NCBI GenBank assembly: GCA_037478855.1
Contig: JBBFLY010000049.1
Span: forward strand, 1-22,131
Source: Rhabdothermincola sp037478855
GTDB lineage: Bacteria > Actinomycetota > Acidimicrobiia > Acidimicrobiales > Acidimicrobilacustridaceae
DNA length: 22,131 nucleotides
Direction: 5' to 3'
A program made the translations under genes and the position numbers. The notes under the pieces are model-generated. The model ran no database searches and was not told the DNA's origin. It was given only the letters and a program-made list of their open reading frames with translations. Below are positions 1 to 8,179 of this stretch, in pieces; the first letter of the stretch is position 1; each line of letters opens with the position of its first letter.

Positions 1-22
1 GATTTCTGCAAATTTACCACAA

Positions 23-28
23 AAGGAG
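23..28 (+). promoter_or_regulatory. Ribosome binding site of nifJ
   Basis: AAGGAG lies seven bases before the ATG at 36. The 35 bases ahead of the gene are unusually AT-rich for this window, as expected of a leader or promoter-proximal region. The promoter itself must lie outside the window. Confidence 0.8.
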
Positions 29-35
29 AACAGAA

Positions 36-3000
36 ATGTCAGAGAAAAAAGTGTTCAAATCCATGGACGGAAATGAGGCCGCTTCGTATATCTCCTATGC
101 GTTTACGGAGACCGCGGCGATCTACCCCATCACCCCCGCGTCCCCGATGGGCGAGCACGCGGACGACTGGGCGGCCGCCGGTCGAGCGAACCTGTGGGGG
201 GTGGTGCCCGACGTCGTGGAGATGCAGTCGGAGGCCGGTGCAGCGGGCGCGTTGCACGGCGCGTTGCAGAAGGGAGCGCTGGCCACCACCTTCACCGCGT
301 CGCAGGGCCTGCTGTTGATGATCCCGAACCTGTTCAAGATCGCTGGTGAGCTCACCCCCGCGGTCATCCACGTGGCGGCGCGCACCATCGCCACGCACGC
401 GCTGTCGATCTTCGGGGATCACTCCGACGTGATGCACGCCCGCAGCACCGGCTGGGCGATGTTGTGCGCGTCGTCCGTCCAGGAGGCGCAGGACTTCGCA
501 CTCGTGGCTCACGCCGCGACGCTGCGCTCGCGGGTGCCGTTCCTGCACTTCTTCGACGGGTTCCGCACCAGTCACGAGATGGCCCGTATCGAAGCGCTTG
601 ACGACGACGACCTGCGGGCGCTGATCCGCGAGGAGGACCTGATCGCGTTCCGTCGGCGCGGCATGTCCCCGGAGCGTCCCGACGTGCGCGGGACCGCCCA
701 GAACCCCGATGTGTTCTTCCAAGCCCGGGAGGCGTGCAACCCGTTCTACGACGCCGTGCCTGGGGTCGTGGAAGAGGTCTTCGACGAGCTCGCGGCGCGA
801 ACCGGCCGGCGCTACTCGCTGGTCGAGTACCGGGGTGCGCCCGACGCCGAGCGCGTGATCGTGGCGATGGGATCGGCCACCGGCGCGCTCGCCGAGACCG
901 TCGATGCGCTCGTCGACGCGGGAGAGCGGGTCGGGATGGTGACGATCCGGCTGTACCGGCCCTTCCCCGCCGAGGCGCTGGTGCGCGCACTACCACCCTC
1001 GTGTCGCGCGGTGGCGGTGCTTGACCGCACCAAGGAGCCGGGCTCGGTCGGTGAGCCGATGTATCTCGACGTGCAGGTCGCCTTGGCAGAGGCCAGCTGG
1101 CAGGACCCTCCGCCCTTTGAGGTGGCGCCCCGGGTGATCGGCGGCCGCTACGGCCTGTCGTCGAAGGAGGTCACCCCCTCGATGCTCAGGGGCGTTTTCG
1201 ACGAGCTCGCCCTGGAGCGCCCGCGACGCGAGTTCACCGTCGGGATCCGTGACGACGTGACCGGGCTGAGCGTGCGTCCCGATCCGGAGTTCAGGGTTCC
1301 CCGACCGGAGGGCGAGGTGCAGGCGGTGTTCTTCGGGTTGGGTGCGGACGGCACGATCGGGGCCAACAAGGCCTCGGTGCGGATCATCGGCGAGTCGACC
1401 GACCTGTTCGCCCAGGGCTACTTCGTGTACGACTCGAAGAAGTCCGGCTCGGTGACCGTCTCCCACCTGCGGTTCGGTCCCCGCCCCATCCGCTCCACCT
1501 ACCTGATCGACCAGGCCGACTTCGTCGCCTGCCATCAGTTCGGCTTGCTCGAGCGGATGAAGGTGCTCGAGGTCGCCAGGCCGGGCGCGACCTTCCTGCT
1601 CAACAGCCCCTACGGGCCCGACGAGGTGTGGGATCACCTGCCGGCTGAGGTGCAGCGGCAGCTGATCGACAAGCAGCTCCGCTTCTGGGTGATCGACGCC
1701 AACCGGGTGGCGGCCGAGGTGGGGATGGGCAACCGGATCAACACGGTGATGCAGCCGTGCTTCTTCCAGCTCTCGGGGGTGCTCCCCGCTGACGAGGCGA
1801 TCGCCCGCATCAAGGACTCGATCGAACGGACGTACTCGCGCCTGGGTCGCGCGGTGGTGGAGCGAAACCACGCGGCGATCGAGCGCTCGCTTGAGCGTCT
1901 CCGGCAGGTCGAGGTTCCCGCCACGGTGAGCGCCACCCGCTCGGTCGGGCGGGCGCTGCCGGACGACGCGCCCGACTTCGTGAAGCGGGTCACGGCCATG
2001 ATGATGGCCGGCGATGGCGACCTGCTCCCGGTCTCCGCGCTGCCGGTCGACGGTCGGTTCCCCTCCGGCACCGCTCGCTACGAGAAGCGGGCGATCGCCA
2101 GGGAGATCCCGATCTGGGATCCGGACGTGTGCATCGACTGCGGCAAGTGCGCCATCGTCTGTCCGCACGCCGCCATCCGCATGCAGGTGTTCGAGCCCGC
2201 AGCGCTCGAGGGGGCACCGCGGCACTTCCGCTCCAAGCCGTTTCGCTCCAAGGATCTCGACGGCCATCTGCTGGCGATCCAGGTGGCACCGGACGACTGC
2301 ACGGGTTGCGGGGTGTGCGTGGACGTGTGCCCGGCCAGATCCAAGACCGAGGTGCGCCACAAGGCGATCAACATGGAGCCGGTCGAGGCTCATCGCGACC
2401 GGGAGCGGGAGCGCTGGGAGTTCTTCACGTCGATCCCGTCGCTCGATCGCAGCCTGCTGCCCCACGACACGGTGAAGGGCTCCCAGGTCCTCGAGCCGTG
2501 CTTCGAGTTCTCCGGCGCCTGCGCAGGCTGCGGGGAGACGCCCTATCTCAAGCTGCTCAGCCAGCTCTTCGGCGACCGGATCGTGATCGCCAACGCCACG
2601 GGCTGCTCGTCGATCTACGGCGGCAACCTGCCGACCACGCCGTGGTCGGTGAACCGGGAGGGGCGGGGGCCCGCGTGGAACAACTCCCTGTTCGAGGACA
2701 ACGCCGAGTTCGGGCTCGGCATGCGGCTCGGGCTCGAAGCCCAGCGCCGTCAGGCTCGTGTGCTGCTCGAGGCGCTGGCACCGGCCGTGGGCTCCGAGCT
2801 CGTCGCCGGTCTCCTGGGTGCCCGACAGGACTCGGAGGCCGAGATCGTGGCTCAGCGGGCGCGGATCGACCGGCTGCGTCGGGTGCTCGCAGAGCTCGCC
2901 GCTCCCGGATCAGCCTGCGCACCCGAGGCGGCGCAGCTCCTCGCCATCGCGGACGTGCTGGAGCGCCAAGGCGTGTGGATCGTCGGTGGTGACGGCTGGG

Positions 3001-3653
3001 CTTATGACATCGGCTTCGGTGGCCTCGACCACGTGCTGTCGACCGGACGTGACATCAACATCCTGGTGCTCGACACCGAGGTGTACTCGAACACCGGCGG
3101 GCAGGCGTCGAAGGCGACGCCGCGCGCCGCGGTCGCCAAGTTCGCCTCCGCCGGCAAGAGCATCAGCAAGAAGGACCTCGGTGAGGTGGCGCGAGCCTAC
3201 GGCAACGTCTACGTCGCACAGATCGCGCTCGGCGCGAACGACCTGCAGGCCACCAGGGCCCTGCTGGAGGCGGACGCGTGGCCAGGCCCCTCGCTGGTCA
3301 TCGCGTACGCCACGTGCATCGCTCACGGGATCGACATGTCCAGGTCGATGACCCATCAGCGGGACGCGGTCCGATCCGGATACTGGCCGCTGTACCGGTT
3401 TCACCCGTCGTTGGCCGAGCACGGTCACCCGTTCAGCCTGGATTCCAAGGATCCGTCGATCCCGGTCGCGGAGTTCGTTGAGACCGAGGCCCGGTTCGCC
3501 ATCCTCCGACGCACCGATCCCCGGCGGGCTCGTGAGCTGTCCGAGCTGCTGCAAGCCGACGTCGACGAGCGGTGGCGCTACTACCACCAGCTCGCGGGCC
3601 TGGAGCGCACGGTGCCCCACACCGGGGACGACCCGCAGGGGGAGAGCGACTGA
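36..3653 (+). CDS. nifJ: Pyruvate:ferredoxin (flavodoxin) oxidoreductase, single-chain
   Basis: Reversibly converts pyruvate and CoA to acetyl-CoA and CO2 while reducing ferredoxin or flavodoxin, in the cytoplasm. The 1205-residue length matches single-chain PFOR (about 1170-1200). Domains run in family order. The N-terminal pyrimidine-binding domain carries YPITPASPMGEHAD near residue 31. The transketolase C-like and gamma-type domains follow. The two-cluster ferredoxin domain has CIDCGKCAIVCP near residue 699 and CTGCGVCVDVCP near 754. The proximal-cluster cysteines CAGCGE lie near 828, and the TPP-binding stretch GGDGWAYDIGFGG with EVYSNTGGQ lies near 984-1030. The distal cysteine context ATCIAHGIDM is also present. 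All cluster and TPP motifs look intact, so the enzyme should be active. The start is fixed by a good Shine-Dalgarno. The stop overlaps the next start (TGATG), so it is co-translated with the flavoprotein. Direction (pyruvate oxidation or reductive carboxylation) cannot be read from sequence. Confidence 0.97.
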   Translation: MSEKKVFKSMDGNEAASYISYAFTETAAIYPITPASPMGEHADDWAAAGRANLWGVVPDVVEMQSEAGAAGALHGALQKGALATTFTASQGLLLMIPNLFKIAGELTPAVIHVAARTIATHALSIFGDHSDVMHARSTGWAMLCASSVQEAQDFALVAHAATLRSRVPFLHFFDGFRTSHEMARIEALDDDDLRALIREEDLIAFRRRGMSPERPDVRGTAQNPDVFFQAREACNPFYDAVPGVVEEVFDELAARTGRRYSLVEYRGAPDAERVIVAMGSATGALAETVDALVDAGERVGMVTIRLYRPFPAEALVRALPPSCRAVAVLDRTKEPGSVGEPMYLDVQVALAEASWQDPPPFEVAPRVIGGRYGLSSKEVTPSMLRGVFDELALERPRREFTVGIRDDVTGLSVRPDPEFRVPRPEGEVQAVFFGLGADGTIGANKASVRIIGESTDLFAQGYFVYDSKKSGSVTVSHLRFGPRPIRSTYLIDQADFVACHQFGLLERMKVLEVARPGATFLLNSPYGPDEVWDHLPAEVQRQLIDKQLRFWVIDANRVAAEVGMGNRINTVMQPCFFQLSGVLPADEAIARIKDSIERTYSRLGRAVVERNHAAIERSLERLRQVEVPATVSATRSVGRALPDDAPDFVKRVTAMMMAGDGDLLPVSALPVDGRFPSGTARYEKRAIAREIPIWDPDVCIDCGKCAIVCPHAAIRMQVFEPAALEGAPRHFRSKPFRSKDLDGHLLAIQVAPDDCTGCGVCVDVCPARSKTEVRHKAINMEPVEAHRDRERERWEFFTSIPSLDRSLLPHDTVKGSQVLEPCFEFSGACAGCGETPYLKLLSQLFGDRIVIANATGCSSIYGGNLPTTPWSVNREGRGPAWNNSLFEDNAEFGLGMRLGLEAQRRQARVLLEALAPAVGSELVAGLLGARQDSEAEIVAQRARIDRLRRVLAELAAPGSACAPEAAQLLAIADVLERQGVWIVGGDGWAYDIGFGGLDHVLSTGRDINILVLDTEVYSNTGGQASKATPRAAVAKFASAGKSISKKDLGEVARAYGNVYVAQIALGANDLQATRALLEADAWPGPSLVIAYATCIAHGIDMSRSMTHQRDAVRSGYWPLYRFHPSLAEHGHPFSLDSKDPSIPVAEFVETEARFAILRRTDPRRARELSELLQADVDERWRYYHQLAGLERTVPHTGDDPQGESD

Positions 3654-4693
3654 TGGCTGCGGACCTGACCACCCGCTATCTGGGGCTCGAGCTGTCCTCA
3701 CCGGTCGTCGCGTCGGCCAGCCCGCTCAACGACGACGTTGAGATGGTGCGCGCACTGGCCGAAGCGGGCGCCGCCGCGGTGGTGATGCCGTCGCTGTTCG
3801 AGGAGGAGATCCTCCAGGAGGAGCTGGAGCTCACCGGGGCGCTCGAAGCCGGATCGGAGCACGTGGCCGAGGCGCTCGAGTACTTCCCCTCGGTCACTGA
3901 GTTCTCGAACGCGGCCGACCGCTACGTCGAGCGCCTGGGTGAGCTGAAGGAGGTGGTGCGCGTGCCGGTGATCGCCAGCCTCAACGCGGCCTCTCCGGGC
4001 GGCTGGGTGCGATACGCGACATGCCTCGCGGACGCGGGTGCCGACGCCGTCGAGCTGAACCTCTACACGGTGGCCGCCGACTCCGAGCGGTCCAGCGCCG
4101 AGGTGGAGGACGAGCTGCTCGAGGTGGTGAGGGAGGTGAGGGCAGTCGTGGGCGTGCCGCTCGCGGTGAAGCTCAGCCCGTACTTCTCCTCGATGGCGAA
4201 CGTGGCCCGCCGGATGGCGGCTGCGGGTGCGGACGGCCTCGTGCTGTTCAACCGCTTCTATCAGCCTGACCTCGACCTGGAGGCGCTCGAGGTGGTGCCT
4301 CGCGTCGAGCTGTCATCGCCATGGGAGCTGCGTCTCCCGTTGCGCTGGATCGCGATCCTCCGACCGGTCCTGCCGGACACATCGCTCGCTGCGACGAGTG
4401 GCATCGCCTCCGGGATCGACGTCGCGAAGGCGATCGCGGTGGGGGCGGACGTGGCCATGATGACTTCGGCGGTGCTGCGGCACGGACCGGACCACATCGC
4501 GACCGTGATCGAGGACCTGCAGCGGTGGCTCGACGGGCACGACTATGCGAGCGTCGCCCAGCTCCGGGGCAGCATGAGCTCGGCGGCCTGTGCCGATCCG
4601 TCGGCGTTTGAGCGGGCGAACTACCGGCAGGTGCTGCACTCGTGGGTCTCACCCTCCGAGCCTCCGCCCACGCCACCTCCGTCGTCTTCCTGA
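3653..4693 (+). CDS. Dihydroorotate-dehydrogenase-like FMN flavoprotein, coupled to nifJ
   Basis: 346 residues with a TIM-barrel dihydroorotate dehydrogenase fold. The N-terminus (TRYLGLELSSPVVASASPL) and the C-terminal FMN-phosphate region (ATSGIASGIDVAKAIAVGADV) match the class 1 family. The loop that in true class 1 enzymes reads N-x-S-C-P-N and supplies the catalytic base here reads ELNLYTVAADSE, with no Cys or Pro-Asn. VKLSPYFSSM retains the lysine-containing flavin-contact strand. A role in pyrimidine synthesis is therefore doubtful. It is more likely an FMN oxidoreductase serving or protecting the PFOR electron pool, but its substrate is unknown. The start at 3653 is chosen because it overlaps the nifJ stop (TGATG); a longer in-frame reading from 3572 would lie wholly inside nifJ. 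The C-terminus is Ser/Pro-rich and variable. Confidence 0.85.
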   Translation: MAADLTTRYLGLELSSPVVASASPLNDDVEMVRALAEAGAAAVVMPSLFEEEILQEELELTGALEAGSEHVAEALEYFPSVTEFSNAADRYVERLGELKEVVRVPVIASLNAASPGGWVRYATCLADAGADAVELNLYTVAADSERSSAEVEDELLEVVREVRAVVGVPLAVKLSPYFSSMANVARRMAAAGADGLVLFNRFYQPDLDLEALEVVPRVELSSPWELRLPLRWIAILRPVLPDTSLAATSGIASGIDVAKAIAVGADVAMMTSAVLRHGPDHIATVIEDLQRWLDGHDYASVAQLRGSMSSAACADPSAFERANYRQVLHSWVSPSEPPPTPPPSSS

Positions 4694-4780
4694 ACGGACT
4701 GCACCTCCGCCGTCGTCGTGCGTGACAACCCCACGCCGGCCGCCGCGCAGCGCAGAGCAGCGCAGAGCAGAGCTCTTGTC

Positions 4781-4823
4781 CCTGTCAGCCGGCCGGGCGT
4801 TCTCCGACCACCCGGCTGACAGG
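4781..4823 (+). terminator. 12-bp inverted repeat, possible terminator of the nifJ operon
   Basis: CCTGTCAGCCGG at 4781-4792 is perfectly matched by CCGGCTGACAGG at 4812-4823, leaving a 19-base loop, followed by TTTGGTTGGG. It lies between the flavoprotein stop (4693) and the nnaR start (4866). It could be a rho-independent-like terminator with a weak T tract, or a large operator for nnaR. The long perfect stem makes chance unlikely. Confidence 0.5.
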
Positions 4824-4838
4824 TTTGGTTGGGAGCTC

Positions 4839-4854
4839 GAAACCAGCACGAAAC
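4839..4854 (+). promoter_or_regulatory. GlnR-like box before nnaR
   Basis: GAAAC-N6-GAAAC, which also reads AC-N9-AC, the half-site spacing described for actinobacterial GlnR. In Streptomyces, nnaR is a GlnR target, so the location is sensible. The box sits only 11 bases before the first possible ATG, which is close for an activator site. It may be a repressor-type site, or the real start may be a later ATG. Confidence 0.45.
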
Positions 4855-4865
4855 ATGCCCCGACG

Positions 4866-6026
4866 ATGATGGGGCCGATGGCGCTTGGATCGTTGGAAGG
4901 GTACGTGGTCGCCGTCACTGCTGACCGGCGTGCCGGCGAGCAGGCCGAGCTGCTGCGCCGACGGGGTGCCAAGGTGCTCCACGCGCCGACGATCGCCACC
5001 GGCTACCTGACTGCCGACGATGCGGTGCAGCGCGCGACCCGGGCGGCGATCGAGTCCGAACCGGACTTCCTGGTGCTCGTCACCAGCATCGGCTGGAGGG
5101 CCTGGCTGGAAGCCGCGCAGGCCTGGGGGCTTGACGCCGACCTGTTGAGGATTGCCCGACGGGCGCGTGTGCTCGCACGCGGGCCGAAGGCGACGGCGGC
5201 CGCCCATGCCGCCGGGGTCGATGTCTGGCGGTCGGCGGTGTCCGAGGAGCTCTCCGAGGTGATCGACATCCTCCGTGACGTCACCCGGGCGGGAGCGCGG
5301 GTGGTGGTGCAGTGCCATGGCGAGGACGACCCCCGCCTGCGTCACGCGCTCGTCCCGCTTGGTGTCGAGGTGATCGAAGTGCCCGTCTACCGCTGGCGCC
5401 AGCCCCGCGACCGCCGGCCGGCTCGCGAACTGATCCGGGTGATCACAGAGCAGCAGGTGGATGCCGTCACGTTCACCGCTGCGCCCGCGCTGCGGAACCT
5501 CCTGCGGATCGCGGACGAGCAGGGGCTGCGCGACCGTGTCGTGGAGGGCTTCAACGGTGGCGTGCTGGCCGCCTGTGTAGGGCCGGTGTGCGAAGCAGCG
5601 GCACGTGAGGCGGGCATAGAAGCGCCTGTCGCTCCCGAGGTGGGCCGTCTCGGCCTGCTCGTGCGGGTCGTGGCCGAGCACCTCGGCAGGCGGGCCTGGT
5701 CCTTCCGGGTCGGCGAGGTGGAGGTGCGTCTCCAGGGGCGTGCCCTCGAGGTCGACGGGAGCTCGATCACACTGGGCCATCGCGAACGCGTCATCCTGAC
5801 GGCGCTCCTCGAGCGGAGCGGGGCGGTGGTCCCGCCTCGGGCTCTGCCCGGCCCGGGTGGGGGTGGCCATGCCCGCTCGGTCGAGCTGGCCGTCGCCCGC
5901 TTGCGGCGCAAGCTCGGGCCCGCAGCGGTCGCGCTGGAGACGGTGCGGCGGCGGGGGTACCGCCTGGTGGTCACCGATCAATCCCAGGGTTCGGGCAGCG
6001 AGACCTCGACGGCCGCCCACTTGTAG
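4866..6026 (+). CDS. nnaR: NnaR-type nitrate assimilation regulator (HemD domain plus winged helix)
   Basis: About 386 residues. An N-terminal uroporphyrinogen-III synthase-like domain (roughly residues 10-260, beginning GYVVAVTADRRAGEQAELLRR) is followed by an OmpR/PhoB-type winged helix (roughly 280-375, with SSITLGHRERVILTALLE, then VELAVARLRRKLG and VRRRGYRLV). This HemD-plus-wHTH architecture is that of NnaR, which in Streptomyces and Mycobacterium acts with GlnR to control nitrate and nitrite assimilation genes. The convergent operon next door is exactly that regulon. The gene probably acts as a regulator, not as the pathway enzyme; the HemD fold may sense a tetrapyrrole or nitrite-related signal (inference). 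Start candidates are ATGs at 4866, 4869 and 4878; upstream codons encode low-complexity Arg/Pro sequence and cover the inverted repeat, so I reject longer forms. The last 49 bases overlap the 3' end of nasA on the other strand. Confidence 0.85.
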   Translation: MMGPMALGSLEGYVVAVTADRRAGEQAELLRRRGAKVLHAPTIATGYLTADDAVQRATRAAIESEPDFLVLVTSIGWRAWLEAAQAWGLDADLLRIARRARVLARGPKATAAAHAAGVDVWRSAVSEELSEVIDILRDVTRAGARVVVQCHGEDDPRLRHALVPLGVEVIEVPVYRWRQPRDRRPARELIRVITEQQVDAVTFTAAPALRNLLRIADEQGLRDRVVEGFNGGVLAACVGPVCEAAAREAGIEAPVAPEVGRLGLLVRVVAEHLGRRAWSFRVGEVEVRLQGRALEVDGSSITLGHRERVILTALLERSGAVVPPRALPGPGGGGHARSVELAVARLRRKLGPAAVALETVRRRGYRLVVTDQSQGSGSETSTAAHL

Positions 6027-8179
6027 GACGGCTGCCTCGAGTACGGATCGAAGGAGTCGTCGGTGAGTCGGTTCACCGCGGGATCGTGCATGGGGATGAA
6101 CACCTGACCTGGTGCCACCGTGGGGGTGAGGAACGCTTTGGCGCGCATGGAGCCGCGCGCCGATCGCACCACGACCCACTGGTTCGGCCGGATGTTTCGC
6201 ATCGCGGCGTCCTCGGGGTTGATGGCGACCGGGGTGTCGGCCGGCGCGAGGGACCGGAGAAGCGCCGACTTGCCTGTGCGTGTCTCGGTGTGCCACTGGG
6301 CCGAGGACCCACGTCCGGTCAGCAGCACGAGCGGGTAGCGGCGTGAGGTCGCCTCACGCGGAGGCTGCGGCTCAGCCCACACGAACCGGGCACGCCCGTC
6401 GGGGGTGAAGAAGCGTCCATCCTCGAAGAGCCGGCGCTCCGCACCGACGATCACGTCGGGATCTGTGCCAGCGGGAAACGGCCACTGCACACCCCCGCAG
6501 CGGGCGATCAGGTCGTAGCCGCTGATCCCCGAGAAGTCACAGGGCTGGCCTTCCGAGAGGCGGGCGAGGAGCTGAAACACCGACTCGGGGCTGCTCCAGC
6601 GGCGGAACATCTCGCCGCAGCCCCAGGCCTCCGCGACCAGCTTGAAGATCCAGAAGTCGGCGAGTGCGAGACCCGGTGCACGCGCGACCCGGTGGACGAG
6701 GCCGATCCGCCGCTCGGAGCAGATGAACGTGCCCTCCTTCTCTCCCCAGCCGGCGGCCGGCAGGAGCAGGTCGGCATGGGCGGCAGTCTCGGTCGTGCTG
6801 TAGAGGTCCTGGACGACCAGGAAGTCGAGCCGGGCGAGCACGTCGTGCAGGTGTGACTGGTTGACCCACGAGTGGGCGCCGTTGGTGGCGACGACCCACA
6901 GCCCCCTGATCGAACCGCGCACGATGCCTTCGATGATCTGGTCGTACGCGTCGCTCGGTCGTGTGGGGATGAGCCGTTCATCGATGCCGAGCACCGATGC
7001 CACCTTCGCCCGGTCGGAGGCGTCGGCGAACTCGTGACCCCCGAGCAGGTTGGTCGTGTTCGCGAACAGGCGTGATCCCATCGCGTTGCATTGACCGGTG
7101 ATCGAGTTCGCTCCCGTGCCGGGCCGGCCGATGTTCCCGGTCATCAGGGTGAGGGCGATGATCGCCTGGGCGGTCCGTACCCCCTGGTGGCTCTGGTTGA
7201 CGCCCATCGTCCACCAGAAGGAGACCCGTTCCCCGTCGGCGATGGTGCGCGCGAGACGCTCGATCGCGTCCGCTTCGACGCCACACTCGGCGGCGACCCG
7301 GGCGGGTGTGAACCGGGCCACGTGTGCGGCGAACCCGTCGAACCCTGTCGTGTGCGCGTCGATGAAGGCACGGTCGATCGCGCCGTCCCGGATGAGGAGG
7401 TGCGCGACGCCGTAGAGCAGTGGGAGGTCGGTCTTCGGGAGGATCTGATAGTGCTGGGTGGCGGCCATCGCCGCTTCGGTGCGCCGCGGGTCGATCACCA
7501 CGATCTCCGGGTCATGGGGGTTGCGGCACACCCGCTCCCACATGATGGGATGCGTGATGCACAGGTTCGAGCCGACGAGGACGATGACGTCGGACGCCTC
7601 GAAGTCCGCGTAGGTGTACGGCGGCGCGTCGAAGCCGAAGCACTCCTTGTAGGCGACGACCGCGGTGGCCATGCACTGGCGGGTGTTGCCGTCGCCGTGG
7701 ATCATCCCCATCCCGAACTTGGCGAGCGCACCGAGCAACGCCATCTCCTCGGTGACGATCTGGCCGGTGCTCAGGAAGGCGATCGATTCCGGACCGTGGG
7801 CCCGCTGGATCGAACGGAAGCCCTCTACGAAGGTCCTGAGCGCGTGCTCCCAGGAGACGGGAACGAGATTGCGTCCCTCGCGGCGCATGGGGCTCGTGAG
7901 ACGGTCGGGTGCTCGTAGCGGTGTGAGCGACTCCCACCCCTTCGGACAGGCCATGCCGAGGTTCACCGGGTAGGCGGGCGAGGGGGAGAGGTTCACCGGC
8001 TCGCCACCCCGCAGGTGCACATCGAGCGAGCATCCGGTTGAACAGAAGCCACAGGTCAGGGAAGCCGTGGCGTCGGGTGAGAGCCTCGCCGGCACCTGCA
8101 TGGGCACCAGCGGGGAGCTCACTCGCGCCAGCTCCGCGGTCCGGGAGCCGGTTCGCTGCCGGAGGAGTCGTCCGATCAC
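5978..8179 (-). CDS. nasA: Assimilatory nitrate reductase, molybdopterin catalytic subunit
   Basis: 733 residues of the molybdopterin oxidoreductase superfamily. It reduces nitrate to nitrite. An N-terminal [4Fe-4S] site is formed by Cys43, Cys46, Cys50 and Cys78 (CGFCSTGC, then GMACPKGW). The NTRQCMATAV motif places the presumed Mo ligand at Cys169, the pattern of NarB/NasA and of periplasmic-type nitrate reductases. The C-terminal molydopterin dinucleotide-binding domain includes LLTGRGSSAQWHTETRTGKS. There is no twin-arginine signal, so it should be cytoplasmic, which favours assimilation. The start is a GTG at 8179 that overlaps the stop of the upstream gene (GTGA). It is the last gene of the narK operon and overlaps convergent nnaR by 49 bases. 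It lacks the C-terminal BFD-like or NasB-type extension, so electrons must come from a separate partner, most likely the adjacent DmsBC-like protein. A formate dehydrogenase-like role is unlikely given nirBD and narK. Confidence 0.93.
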   Translation of the reverse strand: MIGRLLRQRTGSRTAELARVSSPLVPMQVPARLSPDATASLTCGFCSTGCSLDVHLRGGEPVNLSPSPAYPVNLGMACPKGWESLTPLRAPDRLTSPMRREGRNLVPVSWEHALRTFVEGFRSIQRAHGPESIAFLSTGQIVTEEMALLGALAKFGMGMIHGDGNTRQCMATAVVAYKECFGFDAPPYTYADFEASDVIVLVGSNLCITHPIMWERVCRNPHDPEIVVIDPRRTEAAMAATQHYQILPKTDLPLLYGVAHLLIRDGAIDRAFIDAHTTGFDGFAAHVARFTPARVAAECGVEADAIERLARTIADGERVSFWWTMGVNQSHQGVRTAQAIIALTLMTGNIGRPGTGANSITGQCNAMGSRLFANTTNLLGGHEFADASDRAKVASVLGIDERLIPTRPSDAYDQIIEGIVRGSIRGLWVVATNGAHSWVNQSHLHDVLARLDFLVVQDLYSTTETAAHADLLLPAAGWGEKEGTFICSERRIGLVHRVARAPGLALADFWIFKLVAEAWGCGEMFRRWSSPESVFQLLARLSEGQPCDFSGISGYDLIARCGGVQWPFPAGTDPDVIVGAERRLFEDGRFFTPDGRARFVWAEPQPPREATSRRYPLVLLTGRGSSAQWHTETRTGKSALLRSLAPADTPVAINPEDAAMRNIRPNQWVVVRSARGSMRAKAFLTPTVAPGQVFIPMHDPAVNRLTDDSFDPYSRQPSYKWAAVEVSLPEPWD

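Noticed and set aside
990..2465. Long minus-strand open frame opposite nifJ
   Set aside because: Shadow of nifJ in high-GC DNA: low-complexity His/Arg/Gly-rich translation and no recognisable domain.
4751..4773. GCGCAGAGCA tandem repeat
   Set aside because: Two and a half short copies of low-complexity sequence, with no further structure.
4785..6296. Long minus-strand frame opposite nnaR
   Set aside because: Shadow; its translation is Arg/His/Pro-rich and it would overlap both nnaR and nasA.
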